Shown one piece after another: positions 7,461 through 15,533 of a stretch of 64,000 nucleotides of DNA (its first letter is position 1; every line of letters starts with the position of its first letter). The notes beneath the pieces were generated by a model. The model was not told the origin of the DNA. It saw only the letters and a program-made list of their open reading frames with translations, and did no database searches. Both the position numbers and the translations under genes were made by a program. The stretch is taken from positions 248,001 to 312,000 of the forward strand of contig NZ_JAAGOH010000002.1 of assembly GCF_010499455.1 (NCBI RefSeq), written 5' to 3'. Origin of the DNA: Ideonella livida (GTDB lineage: Bacteria > Pseudomonadota > Gammaproteobacteria > Burkholderiales > Burkholderiaceae_C).

Positions 7461-9359
7461 ATGCCCCACCCCTCGACGTCCCCTCTCCGGTGGGGGGCTG
7501 GCCTGGCCTGGGCCACCGCCGTCCTGGTCGTCCCCCTGGCAAGCCCTGCGGCCGCTGCCGCGCAGGCTGCCGCCCCGCTGGCTGTACCTGAAGGCGCCAG
7601 CGGCTGGACGCCCAAAGCCGCGGTGGAGTTCACACGCCACGCCGTGGCCACCGCCCACCCCCTGGCCAGCCAGGCCGGCCTGGCCATGCTGCGCCAGGGC
7701 GGCTCGGCGCTGGACGCGGCCATTGCCGCCCAGCTGGTGCTGGCCCTGGTGGAGCCGCAGTCCAGCGGCCTGGGAGGCGGGGCCTTTCTTCTGCACTGGG
7801 ACGGGCGGCAGACCCAGGCCTGGGACGGACGCGAGACCGCACCGGCTGCGGCCCTGCCCGGCTTGTTCCTGCAGGCCGATGGGCAGCCGCTGCCCTTCGC
7901 CCTGGCGAGGGCCAGCGGCCTGGCGGTGGGCGTGCCCGGCGTGCTGCGCATGCTGCAGGCCGCCCACGGTCAGCATGGCCGTCTGCCCTGGGCCACGCTG
8001 TGCCAACCCGCCCTGCGTCTGGCCGAGGAGGGCTTCGAGGTCTCACCCCGCCTGCATGCGCTGCTGACCCAGGACACGGTCCTGGCACAGGACCCGCAGG
8101 CCCGGGCCTACTTCTATGCGCCACCCGGTGACGCCCCCCACGGCAGCACGGTGCAACCCTGGCCGGTGGGCCACCGCCTGCGCAACCCCGCCCTGGCCGC
8201 GGTGCTGCGCCGGCTGGCCGCCGAAGGGGCCGACGCCCTCCACCAGGGTCCGGTGGCCGAGGACGTGGTGCGACGCGTGCGCCACCATGCACGCCCCGGC
8301 GGCCTCAGCCTGGCCGATCTGGCGGGCTACCGCCCGGTGCTGCGCCAAGCCTTGTGCACCGACTGGGGCCCGCGCTGGCGGGTCTGCGGCTTTCCGCCGC
8401 CCTCCTCCGGCCACCTGGCGCTGATGCAGCTCCTGGGCCTGCTGGCCGACCCGGCGCAGGAGGGCGCCCGCGCGGTGCCGCTGCAGGGCCAGGGAGCGGG
8501 CCTGCAGCCCGACGCCGCCTGGCTGCACCGGTACGCCCAGGCCGCGCGCCTGGCCTTTGCCGACCGGGCCCAGCATGTGGCCGATCCGGACTTCGTACCG
8601 GCCCCGGGCGGAGACTGGCGCAGCCTGCTGCATCCCGACTACCTGGCCCAGCGCGCCCGGCTGATGGGCCCGCGCGACAACGGCCCGGCCCGCGCCGGCC
8701 AGCCGCCGGCCTGGCCCGGTTCCCCCACGCCCGGCCAGGCACAGGCCTGGGCGCCCCAGCCCGAGCAGCCCGAGTACGGCACCAGCCACCTCAGCGTGAT
8801 CGATGCACAGGGCCAGGCCGTCGCCCTGACCACCAGCATCGAGGCCGCCTTCGGCAGCGGCCTCATGAGTGACGGCGGCACCGGCCTGCCGGGCGGCTTC
8901 CTGCTCAACAACCAGCTCACCGACTTCTCGCTGCAGCCGCAGGACGCCCAGGGCCGGCCGGTGGCCAACCGGGTGCAGCCGGGCAAGCGCCCGCGCTCGT
9001 CCATGAGCCCCACCCTGGTCTTCGATCGCGCCAGCGGACGCCTGGTGGCCACGCTGGGCTCGCCCGGGGGGCCGGCCATCATCCACTACACCGCCAAGGC
9101 CTTGCTGGGCAGCCTGGCCTGGGGCCTGGCACCGCAGGCGGCACTGGACCTGCCCAATGCGGTGCATGTGAACGGCGCCGCCTTCATCCTGGAGGCCGGA
9201 CGGCTGGACGCGGCCAGCCGCGCCGCCCTGACCGCGCGTGGCCACACGGTGGTGGAGCAGGCCCTGACCAGCGGTGTGCAGCTGCTGCTCGCCCCCGGCC
9301 CCGGCCCGGGACGTGGCGGCGCCGACGCCCGGCGCGAAGGCGTGGTGCTGGGCGACTGA
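7461..9359 (+). CDS. ggt: Gamma-glutamyltransferase, exported
   Basis: A 632-residue precursor. An N-terminal signal peptide ends near an AAAAAQA run (about 30-38). The N-terminal nucleophile family core follows. Thr441 in YGTSHLSVID is the expected autocleavage site and nucleophile, and LGSPGGPAII forms the oxyanion/product-binding region. It cleaves the gamma-glutamyl bond of glutathione in the periplasm and transfers or hydrolyses it. It begins 45 nt after the AlkC-like gene and ends 37 nt before dnaE. Confidence 0.93.
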   Translation: MPHPSTSPLRWGAGLAWATAVLVVPLASPAAAAAQAAAPLAVPEGASGWTPKAAVEFTRHAVATAHPLASQAGLAMLRQGGSALDAAIAAQLVLALVEPQSSGLGGGAFLLHWDGRQTQAWDGRETAPAAALPGLFLQADGQPLPFALARASGLAVGVPGVLRMLQAAHGQHGRLPWATLCQPALRLAEEGFEVSPRLHALLTQDTVLAQDPQARAYFYAPPGDAPHGSTVQPWPVGHRLRNPALAAVLRRLAAEGADALHQGPVAEDVVRRVRHHARPGGLSLADLAGYRPVLRQALCTDWGPRWRVCGFPPPSSGHLALMQLLGLLADPAQEGARAVPLQGQGAGLQPDAAWLHRYAQAARLAFADRAQHVADPDFVPAPGGDWRSLLHPDYLAQRARLMGPRDNGPARAGQPPAWPGSPTPGQAQAWAPQPEQPEYGTSHLSVIDAQGQAVALTTSIEAAFGSGLMSDGGTGLPGGFLLNNQLTDFSLQPQDAQGRPVANRVQPGKRPRSSMSPTLVFDRASGRLVATLGSPGGPAIIHYTAKALLGSLAWGLAPQAALDLPNAVHVNGAAFILEAGRLDAASRAALTARGHTVVEQALTSGVQLLLAPGPGPGRGGADARREGVVLGD

Positions 9360-9384
9360 CCGCCGGTGCGTGCGGGCGGCTCCC

Positions 9385-9390
9385 TAGAAT
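9385..9390 (+). promoter_or_regulatory. Candidate -10 box (TAGAAT) directly before dnaE
   Basis: TAGAAT ends 6 nt before the dnaE ATG. A start site 7 nt past a -10 box would fall on the ATG itself, and there is no Shine-Dalgarno sequence in the gap (CCCGGG). It is a candidate leaderless promoter; no -35 is evident. Confidence 0.45.
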
Positions 9391-9396
9391 CCCGGG

Positions 9397-12300
9397 ATGG
9401 CCTTCGTACACCTCCGCACCCACTCCGAATACTCCGTCGTCGACGGCACCCTGCGCATCGACGACGCGGTTCAGGCCGCCAAGCAGGACGGCCAGGTCGC
9501 CCTGGCCATCACCGACCTGGCCAACCTGTTCGGCGCGGTCAAGTTCTACAAGGCCTGCCGGGGCAAGGGCCTCAAGCCGGTGCTGGGCGCCGACGTCTGG
9601 ATGGAGCCGCTGGAGTCCGGTGGCGCCGCCACCCGCCTGCTGCTGCTGGTGCAGGACCGGCGCGGGTACCACAACCTGAGCGAACTGCTGGCCCGGGGCT
9701 GGACGGTCAATGTGCAGCGCAACCAGGCTTGGCTGAAGTGGGAGTGGTTTGACGAGCTGGGCGACGGCTTGATCGCGCTGTCCGGCTTCGAGCACGGCGC
9801 CGTGGGCCAGGCCTTGCTGGCCGGCGACGTGGCCCGCGCCCGCACCACCGCCCGCCAGATCGCCGAGCGCTTCCCGCGCCGCTTCTACCTGGAGTTGCAG
9901 CGCGGCGGCCTGCCACAACACGAAACCCTGGTGCGCGCCACCGTGCCCCTGGCCGCCGAGCTGCGCCTGCCCGTGGTGGCCACCCACCCGGTGCAGTTTC
10001 TGGAAGCCGACGACTTCGAGGCCCATGAGGCCCGGGTGTGCGTGGCCGAAGGCGAGACCCTGGGCAACCCCAAGCGCATCAAGCGCTTCTGCGCCGAGCA
10101 GTACTTCAAGAGCCAGGCCCAGATGGAGGCGCTGTTTGCCGACATCCCCAGTGCCATCGTCAACACGATCAAGATCGCCGAACGCTGCAGCCTGACCCTG
10201 GTGCTGGGCAAGCCGCGGCTGCCGGATTTCCCCACCCCGCTGCTGCCCGACGGCAGTCGGATGCCCATCGAGCAGTTCTTCCGCGAGGAAAGCCACCGCG
10301 GGCTGGACTTCCGCCTGCACCAGCTGTTCGCCGATCCGGTCAAGCGCGAAGCCGAACGCCCGCGTTATGTGGAGCGCCTGGAGTTCGAGCTGAAGACCAT
10401 CCTGAACATGGGCTTCCCGGGCTACTTCCTGATCGTGTCGGACTTCATCAAGTGGGCCAAGGAAAACGGCTGCCCGGTGGGCCCGGGCCGGGGCTCCGGG
10501 GCGGGCTCCCTGGTGGCCTACGCGCTGCTCATCACCGACCTGGACCCGCTGCAGTACAACCTGCTGTTCGAGCGTTTCCTCAACCCCGAGCGGGTGTCGA
10601 TGCCCGACTTTGACATCGACTTCTGCCAGGCCAACCGCGACCGGGTGATCGACTACGTCAAGGACAAGTACGGCCGCCCGGCCGTCAGCCAGATCGCCAC
10701 CTTCGGCACCATGGCCGCCAAGGCGGCGCTGCGCGACATCGGCCGGGTGCTGGGCATGGGCTTTGGCCATGTGGACAGCATCGCCAAGCTGATTCCGGCC
10801 CCGCCCGGCAAGACCGTGACCCTGGCGCCACTGCCGCCCAACTTCGACCCCGCCAAGGCCAAGATGGTCTACGCGCGCCACGAGGCGCCCGAGATCGAGG
10901 AACGCGAGAAGGCCGACGAGGAGGTCGCCGAGCTGCTCAAGCTGGCCACCCGCGTGGAGGGCATGGTGCGCAACATCGGCATGCACGCCGGTGGCGTGCT
11001 CATTGCCCCGGGCAAGATCACCGACTTCTGCCCGCTCTACCAGCAGCCCGGCAGCGACAGCGCGGTCAGCCAGTACGACAAGGACGACGTGGAGGCCATC
11101 GGCCTGGTGAAGTTCGACTTCCTGGGCCTGGCCACCCTGACCATCCTGGAGCTGGCCAAGGAATTCATCGTCGAGCGCTACCCCGACCAGAAGGACTTCG
11201 CCTTCGAGAAGCTGCCGCTGGACGACAAGGCGGTCTACAAGCTGTTCTCCGACGGCCTGACCGAGGCGGTGTTCCAGTTTGAATCCCGCGGCATGCAGGG
11301 CATGCTGCGCGACGCCAAGCCCAGCCGGCTGGAAGACCTGATCGCCCTGAACGCGCTCTACCGCCCGGGCCCGATGGACCTGATCCCCAGCTTCGTCAAC
11401 CGCAAGCACGGCAAGGAGGTGGTGGAGTATCCGCACCCCCTGGTCGAGCCGGTGCTGGCCGAGACCTACGGGATCATGGTGTACCAGGAGCAGGTGATGC
11501 AGACCGCCCAGGTGCTGGGTGGCTACAGCCTGGGCGGCGCCGACATGCTGCGCCGCGCCATGGGCAAGAAGAAGGCCGAGGAGATGGCCGAGCACCGCGC
11601 GATCTTCCGCAAGGGCGCGGCCGAGAAGGGCATCTCGCAGGACAAGGCCGACGAGGTCTTTGACCTGATGGAGAAGTTCGCGGGCTACGGCTTCAACAAG
11701 TCGCACGCCGCCGCCTACTCCCTGCTGGCGTACCACACCGGCTGGCTCAAGGTGCACTACACGGCCGAGTTCTTCGCGGCCAACATGACCAACGAACTCA
11801 GCGACACCGACAAGCTCAAGGTGCTGCTGAACGACGCGACCAAGAACTTCCGCATCGAGTTCGAACCGCCCAACGTCAACCGGGGCGTCTACCGCTTCGA
11901 GCCCCTACCCGGGGCTGAAGGCCGGCGCAAGATCCGCTACGGCCTGGGCGCCATCAAGGGCACCGGCCAGGGCGCCATCGAGGCCATCGTCGCCGCGCGC
12001 CAGGAGGGTGGCCCCTTCCGCAGCCTCTTCGACTTCTGCGCCCGCATCGACAAGGGCCGCATCAACAAGCGCGTGGTCGAGGCCCTGATCAAGGCTGGCG
12101 CCTTTGACGAGCTGCACCCCGACCGCGCCGCCACCCTGGCCAGCATCGGCCTGGCCTTCGACTGGGCCGAGACCCAGGCCGCCCATGCCCTGCAGGGCGG
12201 CCTGTTCGACATGTTCGACGACGGCGATGCCCACGGCTCGCACACCGTGGAACCCCCCCTGGCCACGGCCGAACCCCAAAGCGTTCGTGAGCGCCTGAGC

Positions 12301-12945
12301 CTCGAGAAGACGGCGCTGGGGTTCTACCTCTCGGGCCACCTGTTCGACCAGGACGAGAAGGAAGTGCGCCGCTTCTGCAAGCGCCGCATCGCCGATCTGG
12401 CCGACTCGCGCGAACCCCAGCTGGTGGCCGGCATTGTGGCCGAGCTGCGCATCATCAACGGCCAGCGCGGCCGGGTCGCCATCTTCAAGCTCGACGACAA
12501 CAGTGAACCCATCGAGGCCGTGGCCGGCGAGGAACTGCTCAACGCCCACAAGGAGCTGCTGACCGACGACAGCTTGATCATTGTCCAGGGCAAGGCCAAA
12601 CCCGACCGATTCTCCGGCGGCCTGCGGCTGGACGTGAGCGCTGTCTGGGACCTGCCCGGCGCACGGGCCCGCTTTGCCCGCCATTTGCTGCTGCCCCTGG
12701 CCCCGCCCACCCCGGAACACGCGCAGGCGCTGCAAGACCTGGTGCAGGCCTATCCCGCCCGCGAGACCAGCAGCGAGCAAGGCCCTGTGCGCCAGGGCGT
12801 GCCCCTGCGGGTGGCCGCGCGCACCGCGAGCGCGCAAGCCGAGCTGGACTTGGGCGGGGCGTCACGCCTGTGGCCCAGTGACGAGGCACTGGCCCGGCTG
12901 CGCGCCGTGGCGCCCGGTGCGGCCCTGGTGTACGAAGCGTCCTGA
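9397..12945 (+). CDS. dnaE: DNA polymerase III alpha subunit
   Basis: A 1182-residue replicative polymerase of normal length. The PHP domain begins at residue 1 (FVHLRTHSEYSVVDG). The polymerase core has catalytic Asp404 and Asp406 in MPDFDIDF and a third acidic residue, Asp574, in KFDFLGL. Next come a helix-hairpin-helix region around NIGMHAGGV/KSHAAAYS and a C-terminal OB-fold segment (about 1010-1100). It extends the new DNA strand as part of the holoenzyme. It stands alone and has its own TAGAAT box. Confidence 0.98.
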   Translation: MAFVHLRTHSEYSVVDGTLRIDDAVQAAKQDGQVALAITDLANLFGAVKFYKACRGKGLKPVLGADVWMEPLESGGAATRLLLLVQDRRGYHNLSELLARGWTVNVQRNQAWLKWEWFDELGDGLIALSGFEHGAVGQALLAGDVARARTTARQIAERFPRRFYLELQRGGLPQHETLVRATVPLAAELRLPVVATHPVQFLEADDFEAHEARVCVAEGETLGNPKRIKRFCAEQYFKSQAQMEALFADIPSAIVNTIKIAERCSLTLVLGKPRLPDFPTPLLPDGSRMPIEQFFREESHRGLDFRLHQLFADPVKREAERPRYVERLEFELKTILNMGFPGYFLIVSDFIKWAKENGCPVGPGRGSGAGSLVAYALLITDLDPLQYNLLFERFLNPERVSMPDFDIDFCQANRDRVIDYVKDKYGRPAVSQIATFGTMAAKAALRDIGRVLGMGFGHVDSIAKLIPAPPGKTVTLAPLPPNFDPAKAKMVYARHEAPEIEEREKADEEVAELLKLATRVEGMVRNIGMHAGGVLIAPGKITDFCPLYQQPGSDSAVSQYDKDDVEAIGLVKFDFLGLATLTILELAKEFIVERYPDQKDFAFEKLPLDDKAVYKLFSDGLTEAVFQFESRGMQGMLRDAKPSRLEDLIALNALYRPGPMDLIPSFVNRKHGKEVVEYPHPLVEPVLAETYGIMVYQEQVMQTAQVLGGYSLGGADMLRRAMGKKKAEEMAEHRAIFRKGAAEKGISQDKADEVFDLMEKFAGYGFNKSHAAAYSLLAYHTGWLKVHYTAEFFAANMTNELSDTDKLKVLLNDATKNFRIEFEPPNVNRGVYRFEPLPGAEGRRKIRYGLGAIKGTGQGAIEAIVAARQEGGPFRSLFDFCARIDKGRINKRVVEALIKAGAFDELHPDRAATLASIGLAFDWAETQAAHALQGGLFDMFDDGDAHGSHTVEPPLATAEPQSVRERLSLEKTALGFYLSGHLFDQDEKEVRRFCKRRIADLADSREPQLVAGIVAELRIINGQRGRVAIFKLDDNSEPIEAVAGEELLNAHKELLTDDSLIIVQGKAKPDRFSGGLRLDVSAVWDLPGARARFARHLLLPLAPPTPEHAQALQDLVQAYPARETSSEQGPVRQGVPLRVAARTASAQAELDLGGASRLWPSDEALARLRAVAPGAALVYEAS

Positions 12946-13093
12946 GGCAGCGCCTGCCACGGCACCACGGCCCCTAGGGGGGCAGGCCGGTCAACGCCGA
13001 CCCCACCCGGCGGGTTGAAGACGCAGCGCGCGGCACCCTGCCGCGGTGCCACTCCCCCCCGCTGAACCCGACCCCTCGACCCACGCTGCTGCC

Positions 13094-13693
13094 ATGCCCC
13101 TGCTCCAGACTGTGCTCCCCACCCTGCCCCTTGCGCAGCCGGATCGGACCGCCCCCACCGGCCAGACGAGTCCGCGCGGCCGGGCCTGGCTTGCCGCGGC
13201 CTCGCTGGCCCTGGCGGGACTGGGCACCGCCCTGCCGGCGCCGGCCGCCGACGTTGGCGTCTCGGTCACCATCAGCCAGCCCGGCGTCTACGGTCGGGTG
13301 GACATCGGCCGCTTCCCGCAGCCCCAGGTGGTGGTGGCACGCCCGGTGGTGGTGGTCGCGCCAGCACCGCGCATGGCGCCCCCGCCCCCGGTCTACATGT
13401 GGGTGCCGCCGGGCCACCGCAAGCACTGGCACAAGCACTGCCACCGCTACGAGGCCTGCGGCGTGCCGGTGTACTTTGTGCAGGACGGCTGGTATGAGCG
13501 CCACGTCCGCCCTGCCGCGGCGCAGGGACCCGGCCAAGCGGGAGAGCCGCGCAGCCTGCGCGCGGACGAGCCCCCGCGCGAGCGCGGCCAGGGCAGGGGT
13601 CATGGCGAAGGCCACGGTCATGGCGAAGGCCGCGGTCATGGCGACGGCCGCGGTCATGGCGAAGGCCGCGGCCACGGCAAGGGCCACGACTGA
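13094..13693 (+). CDS. Secreted His-rich hypothetical protein with Gly-His repeat tail
   Basis: A 199-residue protein started at MPLLQTVLP (13094); an in-frame ATG at 13046 is also possible. A hydrophobic export segment (AWLAAASLALAGLGTALPAPAA) suggests a periplasmic or secreted product. The middle has a Val/Pro/Ala-rich stretch. Then comes a conserved-looking core, MWVPPGHRKHWHKHCHRYEACGV followed by VYFVQDGWYERHV, dense in His and Cys. The C terminus is five units of GHGE(G)R/H from an 18-bp DNA tandem repeat. The His clusters could bind divalent metal. No function is known to me. Confidence 0.75.
   Translation: MPLLQTVLPTLPLAQPDRTAPTGQTSPRGRAWLAAASLALAGLGTALPAPAADVGVSVTISQPGVYGRVDIGRFPQPQVVVARPVVVVAPAPRMAPPPPVYMWVPPGHRKHWHKHCHRYEACGVPVYFVQDGWYERHVRPAAAQGPGQAGEPRSLRADEPPRERGQGRGHGEGHGHGEGRGHGDGRGHGEGRGHGKGHD
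13598..13687 (+). repeat. 18-bp tandem repeat, five units, in coding sequence
   Basis: The unit GGTCATGGCGAAGGCCGC runs head to tail at 13598, 13616, 13634, 13652 and (more diverged) 13670. The length is a multiple of three, so copy-number change would keep the frame and only change the number of GHGEGR units. Confidence 0.9.
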
Positions 13694-13782
13694 GCGCGAC
13701 CGCAGCGTTTGGACCTGCACGGTCCGGGAACTGCGCCACGCCAGGGCAGGAGTTCCCCGATTCCGGCGCGCAGCCGGCGTCC

Positions 13783-13788
13783 TAGACT
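13783..13788 (+). promoter_or_regulatory. Candidate -10 box (TAGACT) directly before patatin gene
   Basis: TAGACT ends 6 nt before the ATG at 13795, the same geometry as at dnaE. There is no Shine-Dalgarno sequence in the gap CCGGAC. Confidence 0.4.
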
Positions 13789-13794
13789 CCGGAC

Positions 13795-15024
13795 ATGCCT
13801 GACGCCCATCCGGTCACCGGCCTCATCCTCACCGGCGGCGGGGCACGCGCGGCCTACCAGATCGGCGTGCTCCAGGCCCTGCTGCGCCTGCGGCCCGGGC
13901 CGGCCCAGGCACCCAGCCCCTTTCCGGTGATCGCCGGCACCTCGGCCGGGGCGATCAACGCCAGCGCCCTGGCGGCCGAGAGCGACGACTTCTCCCGTGC
14001 CGTGGCCCGCCTGGCCAACGTGTGGGAGAACTTCCACGCCGACCATGTCTACCGCGCCGACTCCCTGGGCGTGGCCCGCACCGGTGCCGGCTGGCTGACG
14101 ATGATGTCCATCGGCTGGATCATCGCCCGCTGGCGCCGGCTCAAGCCGCGCTCGCTGCTGGACAACTCCCCCCTGGGGGGCCTGCTGCAGCACATGGTGC
14201 GACTGGAGCGCCTGGACACCCTGATGGCCGATGGCCACCTGCAGGCCCTGGCGGTCAGCACCTCCAGCTACTCCAGCGGGCAGCACGTCACCTTCTACCA
14301 GTCACGCCATGCGCCCACGCCCTGGGTGCGCAGCCAGCGCCTGGCGGTACGCACCCAGATCACGGTGGAGCACCTGATGGCCTCCTCGGCCATTCCCTTC
14401 GTCTTCCCCACGGTGCAGCTGCCCTTGGCCGGACGCCTGGAGTGGTTTGGCGACGGCTCCATGCGCCAGGCCGCGCCCATCTCGCCGGCCATCCACCTGG
14501 GTGCCGAGCGGGTGCTGGTCATCGGCGCCGGCCGCATGCACGAGCCCCCGGGCGAGCGGCCGGTCAGCGACCAGCCGCCCCCCATGGCGCAGATCGCCGG
14601 CCATGCCCTGTCCAACATCTTTCTGGACGCCCTGGCGGTGGACGTGGAGCGCCTGCAGCGCATCAACAACACCCTGCGCCTGCTGCCGCCCGAGGCCCTG
14701 GCACGTACGCCGCTGCGGCCCATCGACGTGCTGGTGATCGCCCCCAGCCAGCGCCTGGACGACCTGGCCGCCCGGCACCTGCATGCCCTGCCCGCACCGG
14801 TGCGGGCGCTGCTGCGCGGGGCCGGCGTGAGCGGCCAGGGGCCGGCCACGCAGGGTTCCGCCCTGGCCAGCTACCTGCTGTTCGAGGCCGACTACACCCG
14901 CGACCTGATCGCCCTGGGTGAAGCCGACACCCTGGCCCGCCGTCAGGAGGTGCTGCGGTTCTTCGGCTGGGACGGGGCGCCGCCTGCGGACGGTGCCGTC
15001 TCCCCGGCCGGCGCCAGGGGCTGA
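13795..15024 (+). CDS. Patatin-like phospholipase family protein
   Basis: A 409-residue patatin. The oxyanion-hole glycine motif GGGARAAYQ is at 14-22. The nucleophile elbow GTSAG has Ser50. The dyad partner is Asp220 in FGDGSMRQ. It is expected to hydrolyse acyl esters of phospholipids. No signal peptide or transmembrane segment is evident, so a cytoplasmic or injected enzyme is possible. Its last 82 bases overlap the 3' end of the ComEA-like gene on the other strand. Confidence 0.88.
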   Translation: MPDAHPVTGLILTGGGARAAYQIGVLQALLRLRPGPAQAPSPFPVIAGTSAGAINASALAAESDDFSRAVARLANVWENFHADHVYRADSLGVARTGAGWLTMMSIGWIIARWRRLKPRSLLDNSPLGGLLQHMVRLERLDTLMADGHLQALAVSTSSYSSGQHVTFYQSRHAPTPWVRSQRLAVRTQITVEHLMASSAIPFVFPTVQLPLAGRLEWFGDGSMRQAAPISPAIHLGAERVLVIGAGRMHEPPGERPVSDQPPPMAQIAGHALSNIFLDALAVDVERLQRINNTLRLLPPEALARTPLRPIDVLVIAPSQRLDDLAARHLHALPAPVRALLRGAGVSGQGPATQGSALASYLLFEADYTRDLIALGEADTLARRQEVLRFFGWDGAPPADGAVSPAGARG

Positions 15025-15389
15025 CCGTCCAGCCGCAGCCCGGCGGCCGAGAGCCGGCGGGCCGTGTGCGGCCCCAGGCCGGGCACCCGGACCACCAGGT
15101 CAGACCAATCACGAAACGGCCCGGCGGCCCGAGCCTGCAGGATGCGCTCGGAGAGTTGCGGGCCGATGCCGCGCACCATCTCCAATTCGGCCTGGCTGGC
15201 CCGGTTGACGTCGATGTGCCAGGGAGGCCGCGGCGGCGCATCGCCCGCCGGTAAGGTGGCGGATGCGGCTGGCGCCCCCTGCGCCATGGCGGCCGGCAGG
15301 CCCGCCAGCGGCAACAGGCCGGCCACCGCTGCGGCCCACACCACCCACCAGCCCGCGGCCCGGCGGGTTGGCCCCCCGTGTCGGTTCAT
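14943..15389 (-). CDS. ComEA-family helix-hairpin-helix DNA-binding protein
   Basis: A 148-residue protein started at MNRHGGPTRRAAG (15389). A signal/anchor segment (about 12-37) is followed by an Ala/Pro linker and then two helix-hairpin-helix units (VNRASQAELEMVRGIGPQLSERIL and LVVRVPGLGPHTARRL). ComEA proteins bind incoming DNA in the periplasm during natural transformation; short homologues may have other roles. The Ser/Pro/Lys-rich C terminus is encoded across the patatin 3' end in antisense. Confidence 0.82.
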   Translation of the reverse strand: MNRHGGPTRRAAGWWVVWAAAVAGLLPLAGLPAAMAQGAPAASATLPAGDAPPRPPWHIDVNRASQAELEMVRGIGPQLSERILQARAAGPFRDWSDLVVRVPGLGPHTARRLSAAGLRLDGQPLAPAGETAPSAGGAPSQPKNRSTS

Positions 15390-15451
15390 CGTCGACTCCC
15401 ACCCGCCAGCCATGGCGGCATCCATCGCATTTTGCAATTGAGGGGCGAAAC

Positions 15452-15480
15452 AAAAAAGGGCTGCGCCGGAGCGCAGCCCT
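15452..15480 (-). terminator. Intrinsic terminator of the PQQ dehydrogenase gene
   Basis: Read on the minus strand, AGGGCTGCGC-TCCG-GCGCAGCCCT is a perfect 10-bp stem with a tetraloop followed by a run of T. It lies 54 nt past the dehydrogenase stop. It is a textbook rho-independent terminator. Confidence 0.9.
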
Positions 15481-15533
15481 GTCAAGAAAGCTGTGAGGGG
15501 AGGTCAGCGTCCGCGCGGGACGCCGCACCGTCC

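Noticed and set aside
5700-8006. Minus-strand open frame of 768 codons across scoB, the AlkC-like gene and ggt
   Set aside because: It crosses three real plus-strand genes and a terminator and shows no domain.
9184-11757. Minus-strand open frame of 857 codons opposite dnaE
   Set aside because: Pure shadow of dnaE with low-complexity composition.
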